Assembly (NCBI GenBank): GCA_963699525.1
Contig: CAVOUI010000012.1
Location: 372,001-436,000 of the forward strand
Direction of reading: 5' to 3'
Length of the DNA: 64,000 nt
DNA from: SG8-41 sp963699525
GTDB taxonomy: Bacteria > Pseudomonadota > Gammaproteobacteria > Burkholderiales > SG8-41
Position numbers and translations under genes: made by a program. The notes beneath the pieces are model-generated. The model saw nothing but the letters and a program-made list of their open reading frames with translations. It was not told the DNA's origin and searched no databases. Of the stretch, positions 33,331 to 42,354 are shown piece after piece; the first letter of the stretch is position 1, and every line of letters begins with the position of its first letter.

Positions 33331-34299
33331 CTATTCGATGCGCGCGCCGGACCGCTTCACCACCCCGCCCCATTTCTCGATATCCGACTTGATCGCGGCC
33401 CCGAATTCGGCGGGGGTGCTCGGATGCAGCACGGCGCCGCGCGCGAGCATCAGCTTCCGCATTTCCGGGTTCGAAAGAATCTTCACGATCTCGGCGTTGA
33501 GCCGAGCTACGATTTCAGGCGGCGTGCCGGCCGGCGCCATCACGCCGAACCAGTTGTCGGCTTCGAATCCCTTGAGCGTTTCCCCGATGGTGGGTAGTTC
33601 CGGAACGGCCGGCGAGCGTCTGGAGCCCGCAACCGCAATGCCGCGGAGCTTCCCGGCCTGAACGTGCGGCAGCGCGGGCGGGACGCTGTCGAAGAAGACC
33701 TGGATATTGCCGGCGATGAGATCGGTCAAGCCCGGGGCGCTGCCCTTGTACGGCACCAGCTGCACCTGCACGCCGGCGAGCTCCTTGAAGAGCTCCGTTT
33801 CGAGATGCGACAGCGTCCCGTTGCCCTGCAGGCCCCAGTTGATTGCGCCGGGGCGCGACCTGGCGAGCGCCACCAGCTCCTTCACCGTTTGAGCCGGGAG
33901 AGAAGGGTGGGTGAGCAGTATGTGGGAGATGTTCGCCGCGAGCGTGACCGGCGCGAGGTCCTTCTCCAGGTTGTAGGGCAGCCTCGAATAGAGCGACACG
34001 CTCGTCGCGTGCGTTGTGGCGGCCGCGAGGAGCAGCGTATATCCGTCGGGCGCGCTTCTTGCGACGAGCTCGGCGCCGATGTTGCCGCCCGCGCCGGCGC
34101 GATTGTCCACGACGATCTGCTGGCCCCAAGTCCGGGTGAGTTCCTGGCCGATCGAACGGGCGAGGATGTCGGCCGCGCCCGCCGGCGGGAACGGCACGAC
34201 GATGCGGATCGGCTTTGCCGGATAGGATTGCGCGACGGCGCTGCCTCCGCCCAGGACAGCGAGCCCGATCACGAGAAGCCCCGTGAAACTGTTACCCAT
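33331..34299 (-). CDS. Bug-family (TctC-like) periplasmic substrate-binding protein
   Basis: 322 residues from ATG 34299 (GGGAGG upstream). A signal peptide (GLLVIGLAVLGGGSAVAQ) is followed by SYPAKPIRIVVPFPPAGAAD, the Bug signature, then IVVDNRAGAGGNIGAELVAR and APDGYTLLLA. Bug proteins bind carboxylates or other small ligands for tripartite tricarboxylate transporters, but most, as here, have no tctAB genes beside them and may act as orphan receptors. Position next to the amidase suggests a shared substrate. The family is greatly expanded in betaproteobacteria. Confidence 0.92.
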   Translation of the reverse strand: MGNSFTGLLVIGLAVLGGGSAVAQSYPAKPIRIVVPFPPAGAADILARSIGQELTRTWGQQIVVDNRAGAGGNIGAELVARSAPDGYTLLLAAATTHATSVSLYSRLPYNLEKDLAPVTLAANISHILLTHPSLPAQTVKELVALARSRPGAINWGLQGNGTLSHLETELFKELAGVQVQLVPYKGSAPGLTDLIAGNIQVFFDSVPPALPHVQAGKLRGIAVAGSRRSPAVPELPTIGETLKGFEADNWFGVMAPAGTPPEIVARLNAEIVKILSNPEMRKLMLARGAVLHPSTPAEFGAAIKSDIEKWGGVVKRSGARIE

Positions 34300-34442
34300 G
34301 CACAATGCCTCCCCCCGCGGCCGCTACCATATCTCAATGGGCGAACCCGTGCCAGACACGGCCGGGACCCGGCGCGTTGCCTGGGGACGATGCGCGGGCG
34401 TGACGTAAACTCGCGGTTGATGACTCGTAGAGGAGTGCTGAC

Positions 34443-35684
34443 GTGACGTTCGATCTTATCTTGCGCAATGCGCGGCTGGCGAATGGCGGTGCTGCGGGCG
34501 CAACCGTTGACATCGCGGTCGCCGGCGGGCGCATCGCCGCCATCGAGCGCCGCGTCTCGGGCGACGGGGAAACCGTGGATGCCCGCGGGCGTTTCGTGTC
34601 GCCGGGACTGGTGGAGAGCCATTTCCACCTGGACAAGTCGAGGATCCTCGACCGCGTCGCGCCGCTGGCGGATCGCCGTGCGACCGACCACATGAAGCGG
34701 ACCTCCGCAATCAAGCATACGTTTACGGTCGAGGACGTCTACGCGCGCGCCAGCGCGACGCTCGAGCAATGCGTGTTGAACGGCGTCACGCACATGCGGA
34801 CGCACGTCGAGGTGGACCCCAATGTGGGCCTGCGCGGCTACGAAGCGATCGAGCGCCTGACGAAGGATTACGCCTGGGCGATCGACCTCCAGCTCTGCGT
34901 CTTTCTCCAGGAAGGCTGGACCCACGTCGCGGGGGCGGAGGCGAATGTCGTGGCGGCTCTGAAACGCGGGGCGCGGGTGGTCGGAGGCGCGCCGCGCTAT
35001 GACGTCGACGGGCCCGGGCAGATCGAGCGCATCTTCGCACTGGCAAAGGAGTTCGACGTGGACGTCGACATCCACGGTGACGGCGGCTATACGACGCACG
35101 ACATGATGATCTGGCAGATCTGCGACCTGACGGACCGCCTGGGCTGGGGCGGGCGCGTGGCGATCGGCCACGGCAACAAGTATTCGTGCCTGCCGCTGGC
35201 GGAGTTGGAGGCGCTCGGGCGGCGGCTCGCCGGTTCCGGCGTCGCGGTGACGGTGCTGCCGGCGACCGACCTCTATACCAGCGGGCGCCACCTGGAGCAC
35301 AGCGTCATCCGCGGCGTCGCGGACGCCAACGCGCTCATCGCACAGGGGGCGAACTGCTCCATTGCGACCAACAACGTGCTGAACCCGTTCACGCCCTACG
35401 GTGACAGCTCGCTGGTTCGGATCGCGAACCTGTACGCGAACATCGTGCAGCGCGGCACCGTGGAGGACCTCTCCGAGTGCTTTGCGATGCTGACCGATCG
35501 CCCCGCGCGCATCCTGCGCAAGCGCGACTACGGCATCGCCATTGGCAACCCGGCCGACCTCATCGTGTGGAACGCGAATTCTCCGGCCGAAGTGGTCGCG
35601 ACCGTGGCGCAGCCCCTGATGGGCTTCAAGCGCGGCCGGCGCATCTTCACGCGGGAATTGCCCGACCTGCACCGTCCTGCTTGA
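34443..35684 (+). CDS. Amidohydrolase of the cytosine deaminase family
   Basis: 413 residues, metal-dependent TIM-barrel hydrolase. Metal ligands: ESHFHLDKS (HxH), a His in VDIHGDGG, and a His in GRVAIGHGNKYS; the final Asp is probably in LPATDLYT. The family deaminates or hydrolyses ring C-N bonds (cytosine, isoguanine, N-isopropylammelide). GTG 34443 has AGGAG 7 bp upstream. It is divergent from the Bug receptor and amidase genes, a typical two-armed catabolic arrangement. No regulator gene adjoins, which is unusual for such a cluster. Confidence 0.87.
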   Translation: MTFDLILRNARLANGGAAGATVDIAVAGGRIAAIERRVSGDGETVDARGRFVSPGLVESHFHLDKSRILDRVAPLADRRATDHMKRTSAIKHTFTVEDVYARASATLEQCVLNGVTHMRTHVEVDPNVGLRGYEAIERLTKDYAWAIDLQLCVFLQEGWTHVAGAEANVVAALKRGARVVGGAPRYDVDGPGQIERIFALAKEFDVDVDIHGDGGYTTHDMMIWQICDLTDRLGWGGRVAIGHGNKYSCLPLAELEALGRRLAGSGVAVTVLPATDLYTSGRHLEHSVIRGVADANALIAQGANCSIATNNVLNPFTPYGDSSLVRIANLYANIVQRGTVEDLSECFAMLTDRPARILRKRDYGIAIGNPADLIVWNANSPAEVVATVAQPLMGFKRGRRIFTRELPDLHRPA

Positions 35685-35712
35685 TGCGGGCCGGCGCGTG
35701 CAACAGCCGCGT

Positions 35713-36642
35713 TCAGGACCGTTCCCGCAGCAACCCGCGGTAGGACGCCAGCCGCCGCTCGTTGATTTCCCCCCGCTTGCAGGCCGCGGCGACGGCGCAG
35801 CCGGGCTCGGACAGGTGGCGGCAGTCGCGGAAGCGGCAGTGGCCGAGCCACGGCCGGAACTCGACGAAGGCCTCCGCCAGCGCGTCCTCGTCCACGTGGT
35901 GCAGTCCGAAGACCTGCATGCCCGGCGAATCGATGATGTGGCTCGAGGCGTCGAGGTGGTAGAGGCGCGTGTGAGTGGTGGTATGGCGCCCGGAATCGAG
36001 AGCGGCTGAAATCTCGGCGACGCGCACTGCGGCGGCGGGAATGAGGCCGTTGATGATGGTCGACTTGCCCATCCCGGACTGGCCGACGAGGACGCTCGTC
36101 CTGCCCTTCAGGTGCGGCACGAGGGCGTCGAGGTCGCGCTTGGCCGACAACGCCACCACCCGGTAGCCGAGCTTGCGGTAGAGCTCCAGTGCGGCGAGCG
36201 CCGCCTTCGCCTGAGGCAGGTCCGACTTGTTCAATGCGATGAGTACGGAGATGCCGCCGTGCTCCGCCGCAACGATGCACCGGTTCACGAGGTCTTCGCT
36301 CCAAGCGGGCACGGGCGCGACCACGATGACGACCTGTGTGACGTTGGCGGCGACGAGCTTCTCGCGCGCCGCGTCGGAGCGGTAGAGCAGGGTCGTGCGC
36401 TTGCCCACCGCCTCGATCACGCCCTTGCCGGCGCCTCCGCGGGCGACGGTCACCCGGTCTCCGCACGCGACGGCTCCGCGCTTTCCCCGCGTCACGCAAT
36501 CGAGCGTGGAGCCGTCGGCGAGCTCGACGAGGTAGCGCCGCCCGAAGCTCGCGACGACCTGTCCTTCCAGCGGATGCGATGGGGCGCGGCGGGTGACCGG
36601 TAACGAGGGACGCGCGTTCCGCTGGGATGCCCGCCGGATCAC
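35713..36642 (-). CDS. rsgA: Ribosome small-subunit biogenesis GTPase RsgA
   Basis: 309 residues from GTG 36642. An OB-fold N-terminus (GQVVASFGRRYLVELADGST) precedes a circularly permuted GTPase: ALNKSDLP (G4) comes before GQSGMGKST (G1) and DSPGMQ (G3). A C-terminal zinc knuckle CRFRDCRHLSEPGCAV closes it. It releases from the 30S subunit late in maturation. The GTG lies one base after the phhB stop, so the two are coupled; longer starts inside phhB are unlikely. Confidence 0.93.
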   Translation of the reverse strand: MIRRASQRNARPSLPVTRRAPSHPLEGQVVASFGRRYLVELADGSTLDCVTRGKRGAVACGDRVTVARGGAGKGVIEAVGKRTTLLYRSDAAREKLVAANVTQVVIVVAPVPAWSEDLVNRCIVAAEHGGISVLIALNKSDLPQAKAALAALELYRKLGYRVVALSAKRDLDALVPHLKGRTSVLVGQSGMGKSTIINGLIPAAAVRVAEISAALDSGRHTTTHTRLYHLDASSHIIDSPGMQVFGLHHVDEDALAEAFVEFRPWLGHCRFRDCRHLSEPGCAVAAACKRGEINERRLASYRGLLRERS

Positions 36643-36643
36643 G

Positions 36644-36985
36644 TCAGAGTTCGAACAGCCGGTCGAGCTTGGCAGCGCAAATGAAATCGTTCTCGGAGAG
36701 CCCGTCGATCGCATGCGTCACGTATTCGACGCGGCAATGGTCGTAGCCGACCGTCATGTCCGGGTGATGGTCCTCGCGGTGGGAGATCCAGGCGACGGCG
36801 TTCGCAAAGGCCATCGCCTGGTAATGGTTCTTGAAGGCGTAGGTTTTGACGATCCGGCCGCTTTCGTACGCCCAGCCGTCGAGTAGCTTCAGAAGGTTGC
36901 GAATCTCCTGCTCCCGGAGCGGTGCGACGCCCCCCTCGCACGGCTTGCACTTACCCGAGGCGAGATCGGCAACAGTCTTGGTCAT
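36644..36985 (-). CDS. phhB: Pterin-4a-carbinolamine dehydratase
   Basis: Recycles tetrahydrobiopterin-4a-carbinolamine made by aromatic amino acid hydroxylases; homologues also act in molybdopterin-related chemistry. 113 residues, with the active-site motif HREDHHPDMTVGYDHCRVEY. No phenylalanine hydroxylase gene is in the window. It lies between the M48 protease (7 bp upstream) and rsgA on one strand, probably one transcript. Confidence 0.93.
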   Translation of the reverse strand: MTKTVADLASGKCKPCEGGVAPLREQEIRNLLKLLDGWAYESGRIVKTYAFKNHYQAMAFANAVAWISHREDHHPDMTVGYDHCRVEYVTHAIDGLSENDFICAAKLDRLFEL

Positions 36986-36992
36986 GGGATCC

Positions 36993-38240
36993 TCACGCTT
37001 TCTGCAGACGGGCGATGCGCGCGACCGCGGGCGGGTGGGAATCGTAGAACACCGAGTGCAGCGGATCGGGCGTCAGCGTCGCGGCGTTGTCGCGGTAGAG
37101 CTTGGTCAGCGCAGAGACGAGGTCGCGCGCCGAGGCGTGCTCGGCTGCGTAACGGTCGGCCTCGAACTCGTGCCGGCGCGACAGCAGCGCGCCGAGCGGC
37201 TGCAGCAGGATGGTGAATTGGGGCAGCACGATCGCAAAGAGAATCAGCGCCATTGCGGTGGACGGCGTTCGCACGCCGAGCCCGTGGTAGAACCAGGGTG
37301 CCTGCATGATCCAGCCCAGCAGCCACAGGGTGAAGAGGCTCGCCACGGCGAGCCACGCCATCCGCTTCACGACGTGGCGCAGCTTGAAGTGGCCGAGTTC
37401 GTGCGCCAGCACCGCCTCGACTTCGCCCGCGTTGAGGCGCGCGAGCAGCGTGTCGAAAAACACGATGCGCTTCGAGGTTCCGAACCCGGTGAAGTAGGCG
37501 TTGCCGTGCGTGCTGCGGCGCGAGCCGTCCATCACCATCAGCCCCTTCACCTTGAATCCGCAGCGCGACATCAGGCGCTCCACGCGTTCCTTCAGCTCCG
37601 GGTCCTGCATCGGCGAGAAGCGATTGAAGAGGGGCGCGATCCAGGTCGGATAGACCGCCACCATGAAGAGATTGAACGCGATCCACGTGAGCCAGGCGTA
37701 GAGCCACCAGTATCCGCCCGCCCGCTCCATCAGCCACAGCACGATTGCTCCGAGCGGCAGTCCAAAGGCGAGCGCGAGCGCGATGCTCTTTGCGAAATCG
37801 AGAACATAGAGCCCCGGCGTCATCTTGTTGAAGCCGAAGCGGGACTCGATGACGAAAGTGCGATAGAGGCCGAACGGCAGCTCGAGCACCGTCATCAGCG
37901 CCCCGACGAGAACGAGGAGCAGCAGCCCGCGCCCGACGCCTTCCGGCAGCCATGCCGAGGACACTTCGTGCAGCCACTGCAGCGCGCCGCCGAACGTGAG
38001 GACGAGGAGAACGGCGGCTCCGAACACGATCTCGACCATCGCGAAGCGCGTCTTGGCGCAGGTGTAATCGGCGGCCTTTCGGTGCGCATCGAGTCCGATC
38101 TCGGCGGCGAACGCATCGGGCACACGGTCGCGGTGCGCGTTGACGTAATTCACGTGGCGCGAGGCGAGCCAGAGGCGCGTTGCGGTGGCGAGCGCGAGCG
38201 CGGCGAGGAAGACGATGCCGAAGGCGTTCGATGCGGACAT
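36993..38240 (-). CDS. M48-family integral membrane zinc metalloprotease (Ste24/HtpX-like)
   Basis: 415 residues with about six or seven hydrophobic helices. The zinc motif AVLAHELGHFKLRH and a distal EFEADRYAAEH (third ligand Glu) match M48 peptidases of the CAAX-protease/Ste24 kind. Such proteins degrade misfolded membrane proteins. The N-terminal ASNAFGIVFLAALALAT is the first membrane span. Divergent from the oligoribonuclease gene, the usual betaproteobacterial neighbour. Confidence 0.9.
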   Translation of the reverse strand: MSASNAFGIVFLAALALATATRLWLASRHVNYVNAHRDRVPDAFAAEIGLDAHRKAADYTCAKTRFAMVEIVFGAAVLLVLTFGGALQWLHEVSSAWLPEGVGRGLLLLVLVGALMTVLELPFGLYRTFVIESRFGFNKMTPGLYVLDFAKSIALALAFGLPLGAIVLWLMERAGGYWWLYAWLTWIAFNLFMVAVYPTWIAPLFNRFSPMQDPELKERVERLMSRCGFKVKGLMVMDGSRRSTHGNAYFTGFGTSKRIVFFDTLLARLNAGEVEAVLAHELGHFKLRHVVKRMAWLAVASLFTLWLLGWIMQAPWFYHGLGVRTPSTAMALILFAIVLPQFTILLQPLGALLSRRHEFEADRYAAEHASARDLVSALTKLYRDNAATLTPDPLHSVFYDSHPPAVARIARLQKA

Positions 38241-38312
38241 GCGGCTCTGACGGGGCTATACGATCTATGACACAATTATCGCCGAATTGCGCCACCGTCC
38301 CAAATAACCCGC

Positions 38313-38858
38313 ATGGCACAGGACGCGAACCATCTCATCTGGATCGACATGGAAATGAGCGGGCTCGATCCCGACTCGGACCGGATCCTCGAGGTTGCGT
38401 TGGTCGTGACCGATGCGCGGTTGAATACCGTCGCCGAGGGTCCGGTCCTGGTCGTGCACCAGCCCGACTCGGTGCTCGCGGCGATGGACGACTGGAACCG
38501 GTCCACGCACGCGAAGAGCGGGCTCACGGAGAAGGTGAAGGTCGCGACGCACTCCGAAGGGCAGGTCGAGGGCCGCCTGCTCGCGTTTCTCGCCGAGCAC
38601 GTGCCGCCGAAGGCGTCCCCGATGTGCGGCAACTCGGTGCACCAGGACCGCCGCTTCCTCGCGCGCTACATGCCGCAGCTCGAGGCGTATTTCCTGTATC
38701 GCAATCTCGATGTGAGCACGCTGAAGGAGCTGGCGAAGCGCTGGAAGCCGGAGATCATGGCGGGGCTCGTGAAGCACGGCAAGCACGAGGCCCTCGCCGA
38801 CATTTACGAATCGATCGAGGAGCTCAAGTACTACCGCGAGCACCTCTTCAAGCTCTGA
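38313..38858 (+). CDS. orn: Oligoribonuclease
   Basis: Degrades 2-5 nt RNA fragments and pGpG. 181 residues, DEDDh exonuclease: WIDMEMSGLDP (Asp, Glu), a conserved Asp in MCGNSVHQDRRFLARYMPQL, and a C-terminal HEALADIYESIEEL (His, Asp). The N-terminus AQDANHLIWIDMEMSG is typical. It ends 4 bp from the convergent DUF6494 gene, leaving no room for a terminator. Confidence 0.95.
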   Translation: MAQDANHLIWIDMEMSGLDPDSDRILEVALVVTDARLNTVAEGPVLVVHQPDSVLAAMDDWNRSTHAKSGLTEKVKVATHSEGQVEGRLLAFLAEHVPPKASPMCGNSVHQDRRFLARYMPQLEAYFLYRNLDVSTLKELAKRWKPEIMAGLVKHGKHEALADIYESIEELKYYREHLFKL

Positions 38859-38862
38859 GGCG

Positions 38863-39069
38863 CTACTCGAGGCGGATCTCGCCGTCGAATTTCACCTCGA
38901 GGTTCAGCTTTCCGACCGTGAGCGTCACCGCCGCGGGAAAGGACTCCTTGCCCTTCAGGCGGCCGTCCGCGACCGCCTTCTGCACCGCCTTCTCGATGGC
39001 GAGCTGGGAGTTCACGCCCACCGTCTTCAGGAACTTGCGGATGCTCATGTTCAGCGTTTCGTCGTTCAC
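38863..39069 (-). CDS. DUF6494 family small protein
   Basis: 68 residues (NDETLNMSIRKFLKTVGVNS ... LTVGKLNLEVKFDGEIRLE). The first half is a helical segment, the second a strand pair, as in DUF6494 proteins, whose function is unknown. The GTG start at 39069 overlaps the pgi stop (GTGA) and has GGAGG upstream, so it is coupled to pgi. The protein is probably cytoplasmic. Confidence 0.8.
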   Translation of the reverse strand: MNDETLNMSIRKFLKTVGVNSQLAIEKAVQKAVADGRLKGKESFPAAVTLTVGKLNLEVKFDGEIRLE

Positions 39070-40722
39070 GATTTCCTCCGTCGGTTGGTAGATTGGAGCC
39101 GCAGGGTGTGGTTGATCAACCCGTTGGTCGACCCGTCATGGCCCGCGACGGGCGCCCTGCCTTCGAGCTCGGGCAGGATGCGCCCGGCGAGGCTCTTGCC
39201 GAGTTCCACGCCCCACTGGTCGAACGCGTTCACATCCCAGATCACCGATTGCACGAATACCTTGTGCTCGTAGAGCGCGATCAGCGCGCCCAGCGCGCGA
39301 GGGGTGAGCTCGTCGAGCAGGATCGAGGTGGAGGGACGGTTGCCGTCGAACACGCGGTGGGGCAGGCAGTCGCGCGATAGTGGACTCCGGCAGCCGCTGC
39401 GCGCGCATGGCCGCTGCTGCTTCCTCCGCATTCATGCCCAGCGCGAGCGCTTCGGTCTGCGCGAAAAAGTTGGAGAGCAACGCCCGATGGTGGCCTCGCA
39501 ACCGGTGATGCGGCCGGCAGCAGGCGATGAAATCCGCCGGCACCACGGCCGTGCCCTGATGCAGCAGCTGGAAATAGGCGTGCTGGCCGTCAGTACCCGC
39601 GCTGCCCCAGGTGACGGGCGCCGTCGCGTGACCGGCCCGCGCACCCTCGCGCGTGGCCGATTTGCCGCACGATTCCATCTCGAGCTGCTGGAGGTAGGCC
39701 GGGAGCCACCTCAACCGCTCATCGTACGGCAGCACCGCGCGGGAACTGCAGCCGAGGAAGTTGACGTTCCAGATGTCGAGCAGCCCCATCGTCACCGGCA
39801 GGTTCTTTTCCAGCGGCGCGCGGGCGAAATGCTCGTCCATCGCGCGGGCGCCCGCGCGCAGCGCGTCGAAGCGTTCCATGCCGAGCGCGAGCGCGACGGG
39901 CAGTCCCACCGCCGAGCACAGCGAATAGCGCCCGCCCACCCAGTCCCAGGTGCGGAAGATGCGGTCGGCGGGCACGCCGAAGGCGGCCGCGCGCTCGGGG
40001 TTCGCGGTGACCGCGCACAAGTGGCGTGCCGCCTTGCTCTTGAGCTTCTTCTCCAGCCACGCGCGAGCGGTCGCCGCGTTGGCGAGCGTCTCCTGGGTGC
40101 CGAAGGTCTTGGACGAAATGACGACGAGCGTGGTCGCGGGCGCGAGGCGGTCGAGGGTGTCCGCGATCGCCGCTCCGTCCACGTTGGATACGAAGTGCGC
40201 CCGCGGCCCCGCCTTCGCGAAGTGGCGCAGCGCATCGCAGGCGAGGCGCGGACCCAGGTCCGATCCGCCGATGCCCAGGTTCACCACGTCGGTGAATGCA
40301 CGCGCGCTTGCGCTCCGGATGCGGCCGGTGCGAACCCCCCGCGCGAAGCGTCCCATATCCGCGAGCACGGCCGCCACCTCGCGCGTTATGTCCCGCTTCT
40401 CGACGCGGAGGGGCGTCGCCGCGCGCAGCGCGACGTGCAGGGCCGGGCGGTCCTCGGTCTGGTTGATGCGTTCCCCGGCGAGCATGCGGGAGCGCCATGA
40501 CTCGAGATCGCACTCGCGCGCAAGCTCCGCGAGCAGCCGCATCGTCTCTTCCGTGACGCGCTGCTTCGAGTAATCGAGCAGCATCCCGTCATGGGCGAGG
40601 CTGAATTTTCCGAAGCGCCCGGGGTCGCGGCCGAAGAGCTCGCGCAGGTGCACGCGGGATTGGGCGCGCTGGTGCTCGGCAAGCTTCTGCCAGGCGGGAA
40701 GGGCGGAGCGGGCGGGCGGCAT
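39066..40722 (-). pseudogene. pgi: Glucose-6-phosphate isomerase, one frameshift near the 3' end
   Basis: Interconverts glucose-6-P and fructose-6-P. From ATG 40722 the frame carries NLGIGGSDLGPRLACDALRH, VVISSKTFGTQETLANA, WDWVGGRYSLCSAVGLP and TWGSAGTDGQHAYFQLLHQG, diagnostic of Pgi. At a CCCC run (GGGG at 39359-39362 on the plus strand) one extra base shifts the frame; the second frame resumes HRVFDGNRPSTSILLDELTP and ends in VFVQSVIWDVNAFDQWGVEL with the C-terminal catalytic Lys region. Removing one base restores about 550 residues. A homopolymer error is the likeliest cause. Coupled to the DUF6494 gene. Confidence 0.9.
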
Positions 40723-40800
40723 TCCTGTCGGCGCGTGGCGCGTTTCGACGTGCGGGCATTTTACCCGCTTCGAGTTTGCCCACCCTTAGAATAGGCGCGC

Positions 40801-41520
40801 ATGCATCCGGTGTTCGCCGCTCTTACCGCCGCGGCTCGCGACCTGCGCGAGCCGCGCGTGCTCGCGCTGGCGTTGGTGCCGCCGCTCGTCGCCATCGTTG
40901 CATGGGCGGCGCTCGTGTGGGCCTTCGCCGACGACTGGGCGCGCTGGGTGGCGGAGTGGATTGCCACGACCTCCTGGCTGGCGTGGCTGCGCGATTGGGG
41001 ACTCGCCTCGGTCCTCATCTGGGCGAGCGGCATTGCCGCGTTTGCGCTGCTTGCTCCGCTGATGCTGGTCGTGGCGGTGCTGGTGACCGAGCTCCTCGCC
41101 ATGCCGGTGATCGTGCCGCTGGTCGCGGAGCGCGGCTTCCCGCGGCTCGAGCGGCGCAGGGGCGGGACCGTGGCAGGCAGCGCCTGGAACGCGATCACCT
41201 CGATCATCCTGTTCGGGGTCCTGTGGCTGCTCTCCCTGCCGCTGTGGTTGACAGGCATCGGGGCGCTGCTGCTTCCCGCGCTCATTTCGGCGCTGTTCAA
41301 TCAGCGCATGTTCCGCTACGACGCGCTGGCGGAGCACGCCAGCGCCGCGGAATACCGCGCGGTGTTGCGCGCGTCCGGCGGCAGGCTCTATGCGCTGGGG
41401 CTCGTGCTCGCGGCGCTCTATTACGTCCCCGTGGTCAACCTGCTGGCGCCGATACTCTCGGGGCTCGCCTTCACCCACCTGTGCCTCGCCGAGCTCGCAC
41501 GCCTGCGCCGGGGGACGTGA
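40801..41520 (+). CDS. EI24-domain integral membrane protein
   Basis: 239 residues with four to five hydrophobic helices (for example LALALVPPLVAIVAWAALVW and SIILFGVLWLLSLPLWLTGI). The middle and C-terminal segment YDALAEHASAAEYRAVLRAS follows the EI24/CysZ-like pattern. CysZ members carry sulfate; the betaproteobacterial stand-alone form is not characterised. Divergent from pgi. Confidence 0.78.
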   Translation: MHPVFAALTAAARDLREPRVLALALVPPLVAIVAWAALVWAFADDWARWVAEWIATTSWLAWLRDWGLASVLIWASGIAAFALLAPLMLVVAVLVTELLAMPVIVPLVAERGFPRLERRRGGTVAGSAWNAITSIILFGVLWLLSLPLWLTGIGALLLPALISALFNQRMFRYDALAEHASAAEYRAVLRASGGRLYALGLVLAALYYVPVVNLLAPILSGLAFTHLCLAELARLRRGT

Positions 41521-41527
41521 TCCGGCG

Positions 41528-42349
41528 TCATGCGCGCATGCAGAGCCAGGCCTTGTGCGGCGCGTACCACTGGGCCGGGAGCCAGGTGTCCCGGTAGGGA
41601 AGCTCGACGATATTGCCGAATCCCATCAGCTCGGCGGAGCGGCGGAAGAGCCCGCGCGAGAGCCGCGTGTTGTCGTCGAAGCCGTAGGGAAACTGCTTGT
41701 TGGTGAACGCGAAGCGGTTGGGCTCGTTATAGGCGATCAGGTAATCGTCGCTATCGACCATCTGCCCCCAGAAGAACACCGCTTCCTTCGCGATCGAGCC
41801 CAGAAACGCGAGGAAGTGCAGCGGGTCGGGAAGATGGCACATGATCGCGCTCGCGACGACGACGTCGTAGCGCCGGCCCACCTTCGCCCCGTGCGTGACC
41901 GGGGAATAGCCCTGGTTGACGAACCGGACGGAGGTGCCGGTAATGTTGTTCAGGACCTTGATCGCCGCCCAGTGATGGGACCTGCGGTCCATTCCGGCGC
42001 AGCCGCGCATCCCGAGCTGCTCGGCGCGCACCGGGAAATAGCCGTTGTTGCAGGCGACGTCGAGGAGCGAGCCCCCGGGGTAGCGGCGCGCGATTTCGGC
42101 GACAAAGTCGTCGTACATCGCGCGCAGCCGACCGTTGGCGTCGGCGGCCTTCTCCCAGATGTCGGCAGGCAGCCGGTCGCGGCGGAACACGAATTTCCAG
42201 AAGCGGTCGTCGCGCGGGTCGGCGCTGTGGAGCCAGCTGTAGGCGACGCCGGTCTGGACGTCGTCGGAGAGGATGAAGGGCTGGTAATTCAGCGTCGCCA
42301 TCGCGGCCAGGACTTGCGGCCGCGACGGCGAATACTGACGGAGATCCAC
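41528..42349 (-). CDS. Class I SAM-dependent methyltransferase-like protein
   Basis: 273 residues from GTG 42349 (an ATG at 42301 is an alternative). The AdoMet-binding glycine motif is modified to LLDVACNNGYFPVRAEQLG, followed by an acidic/Asp strand end (CAGMDRRSHHW) and VVVASAIMCHLPDPLHFLAF, the motif-III region. The N-terminal NYQPFILSDDVQTGVAYSWL is unusual. The acceptor substrate is unknown. It begins just after the thiolase on the same strand and may be cotranscribed. Confidence 0.72.
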   Translation of the reverse strand: MDLRQYSPSRPQVLAAMATLNYQPFILSDDVQTGVAYSWLHSADPRDDRFWKFVFRRDRLPADIWEKAADANGRLRAMYDDFVAEIARRYPGGSLLDVACNNGYFPVRAEQLGMRGCAGMDRRSHHWAAIKVLNNITGTSVRFVNQGYSPVTHGAKVGRRYDVVVASAIMCHLPDPLHFLAFLGSIAKEAVFFWGQMVDSDDYLIAYNEPNRFAFTNKQFPYGFDDNTRLSRGLFRRSAELMGFGNIVELPYRDTWLPAQWYAPHKAWLCMRA

Positions 42350-42354
42350 TGATT

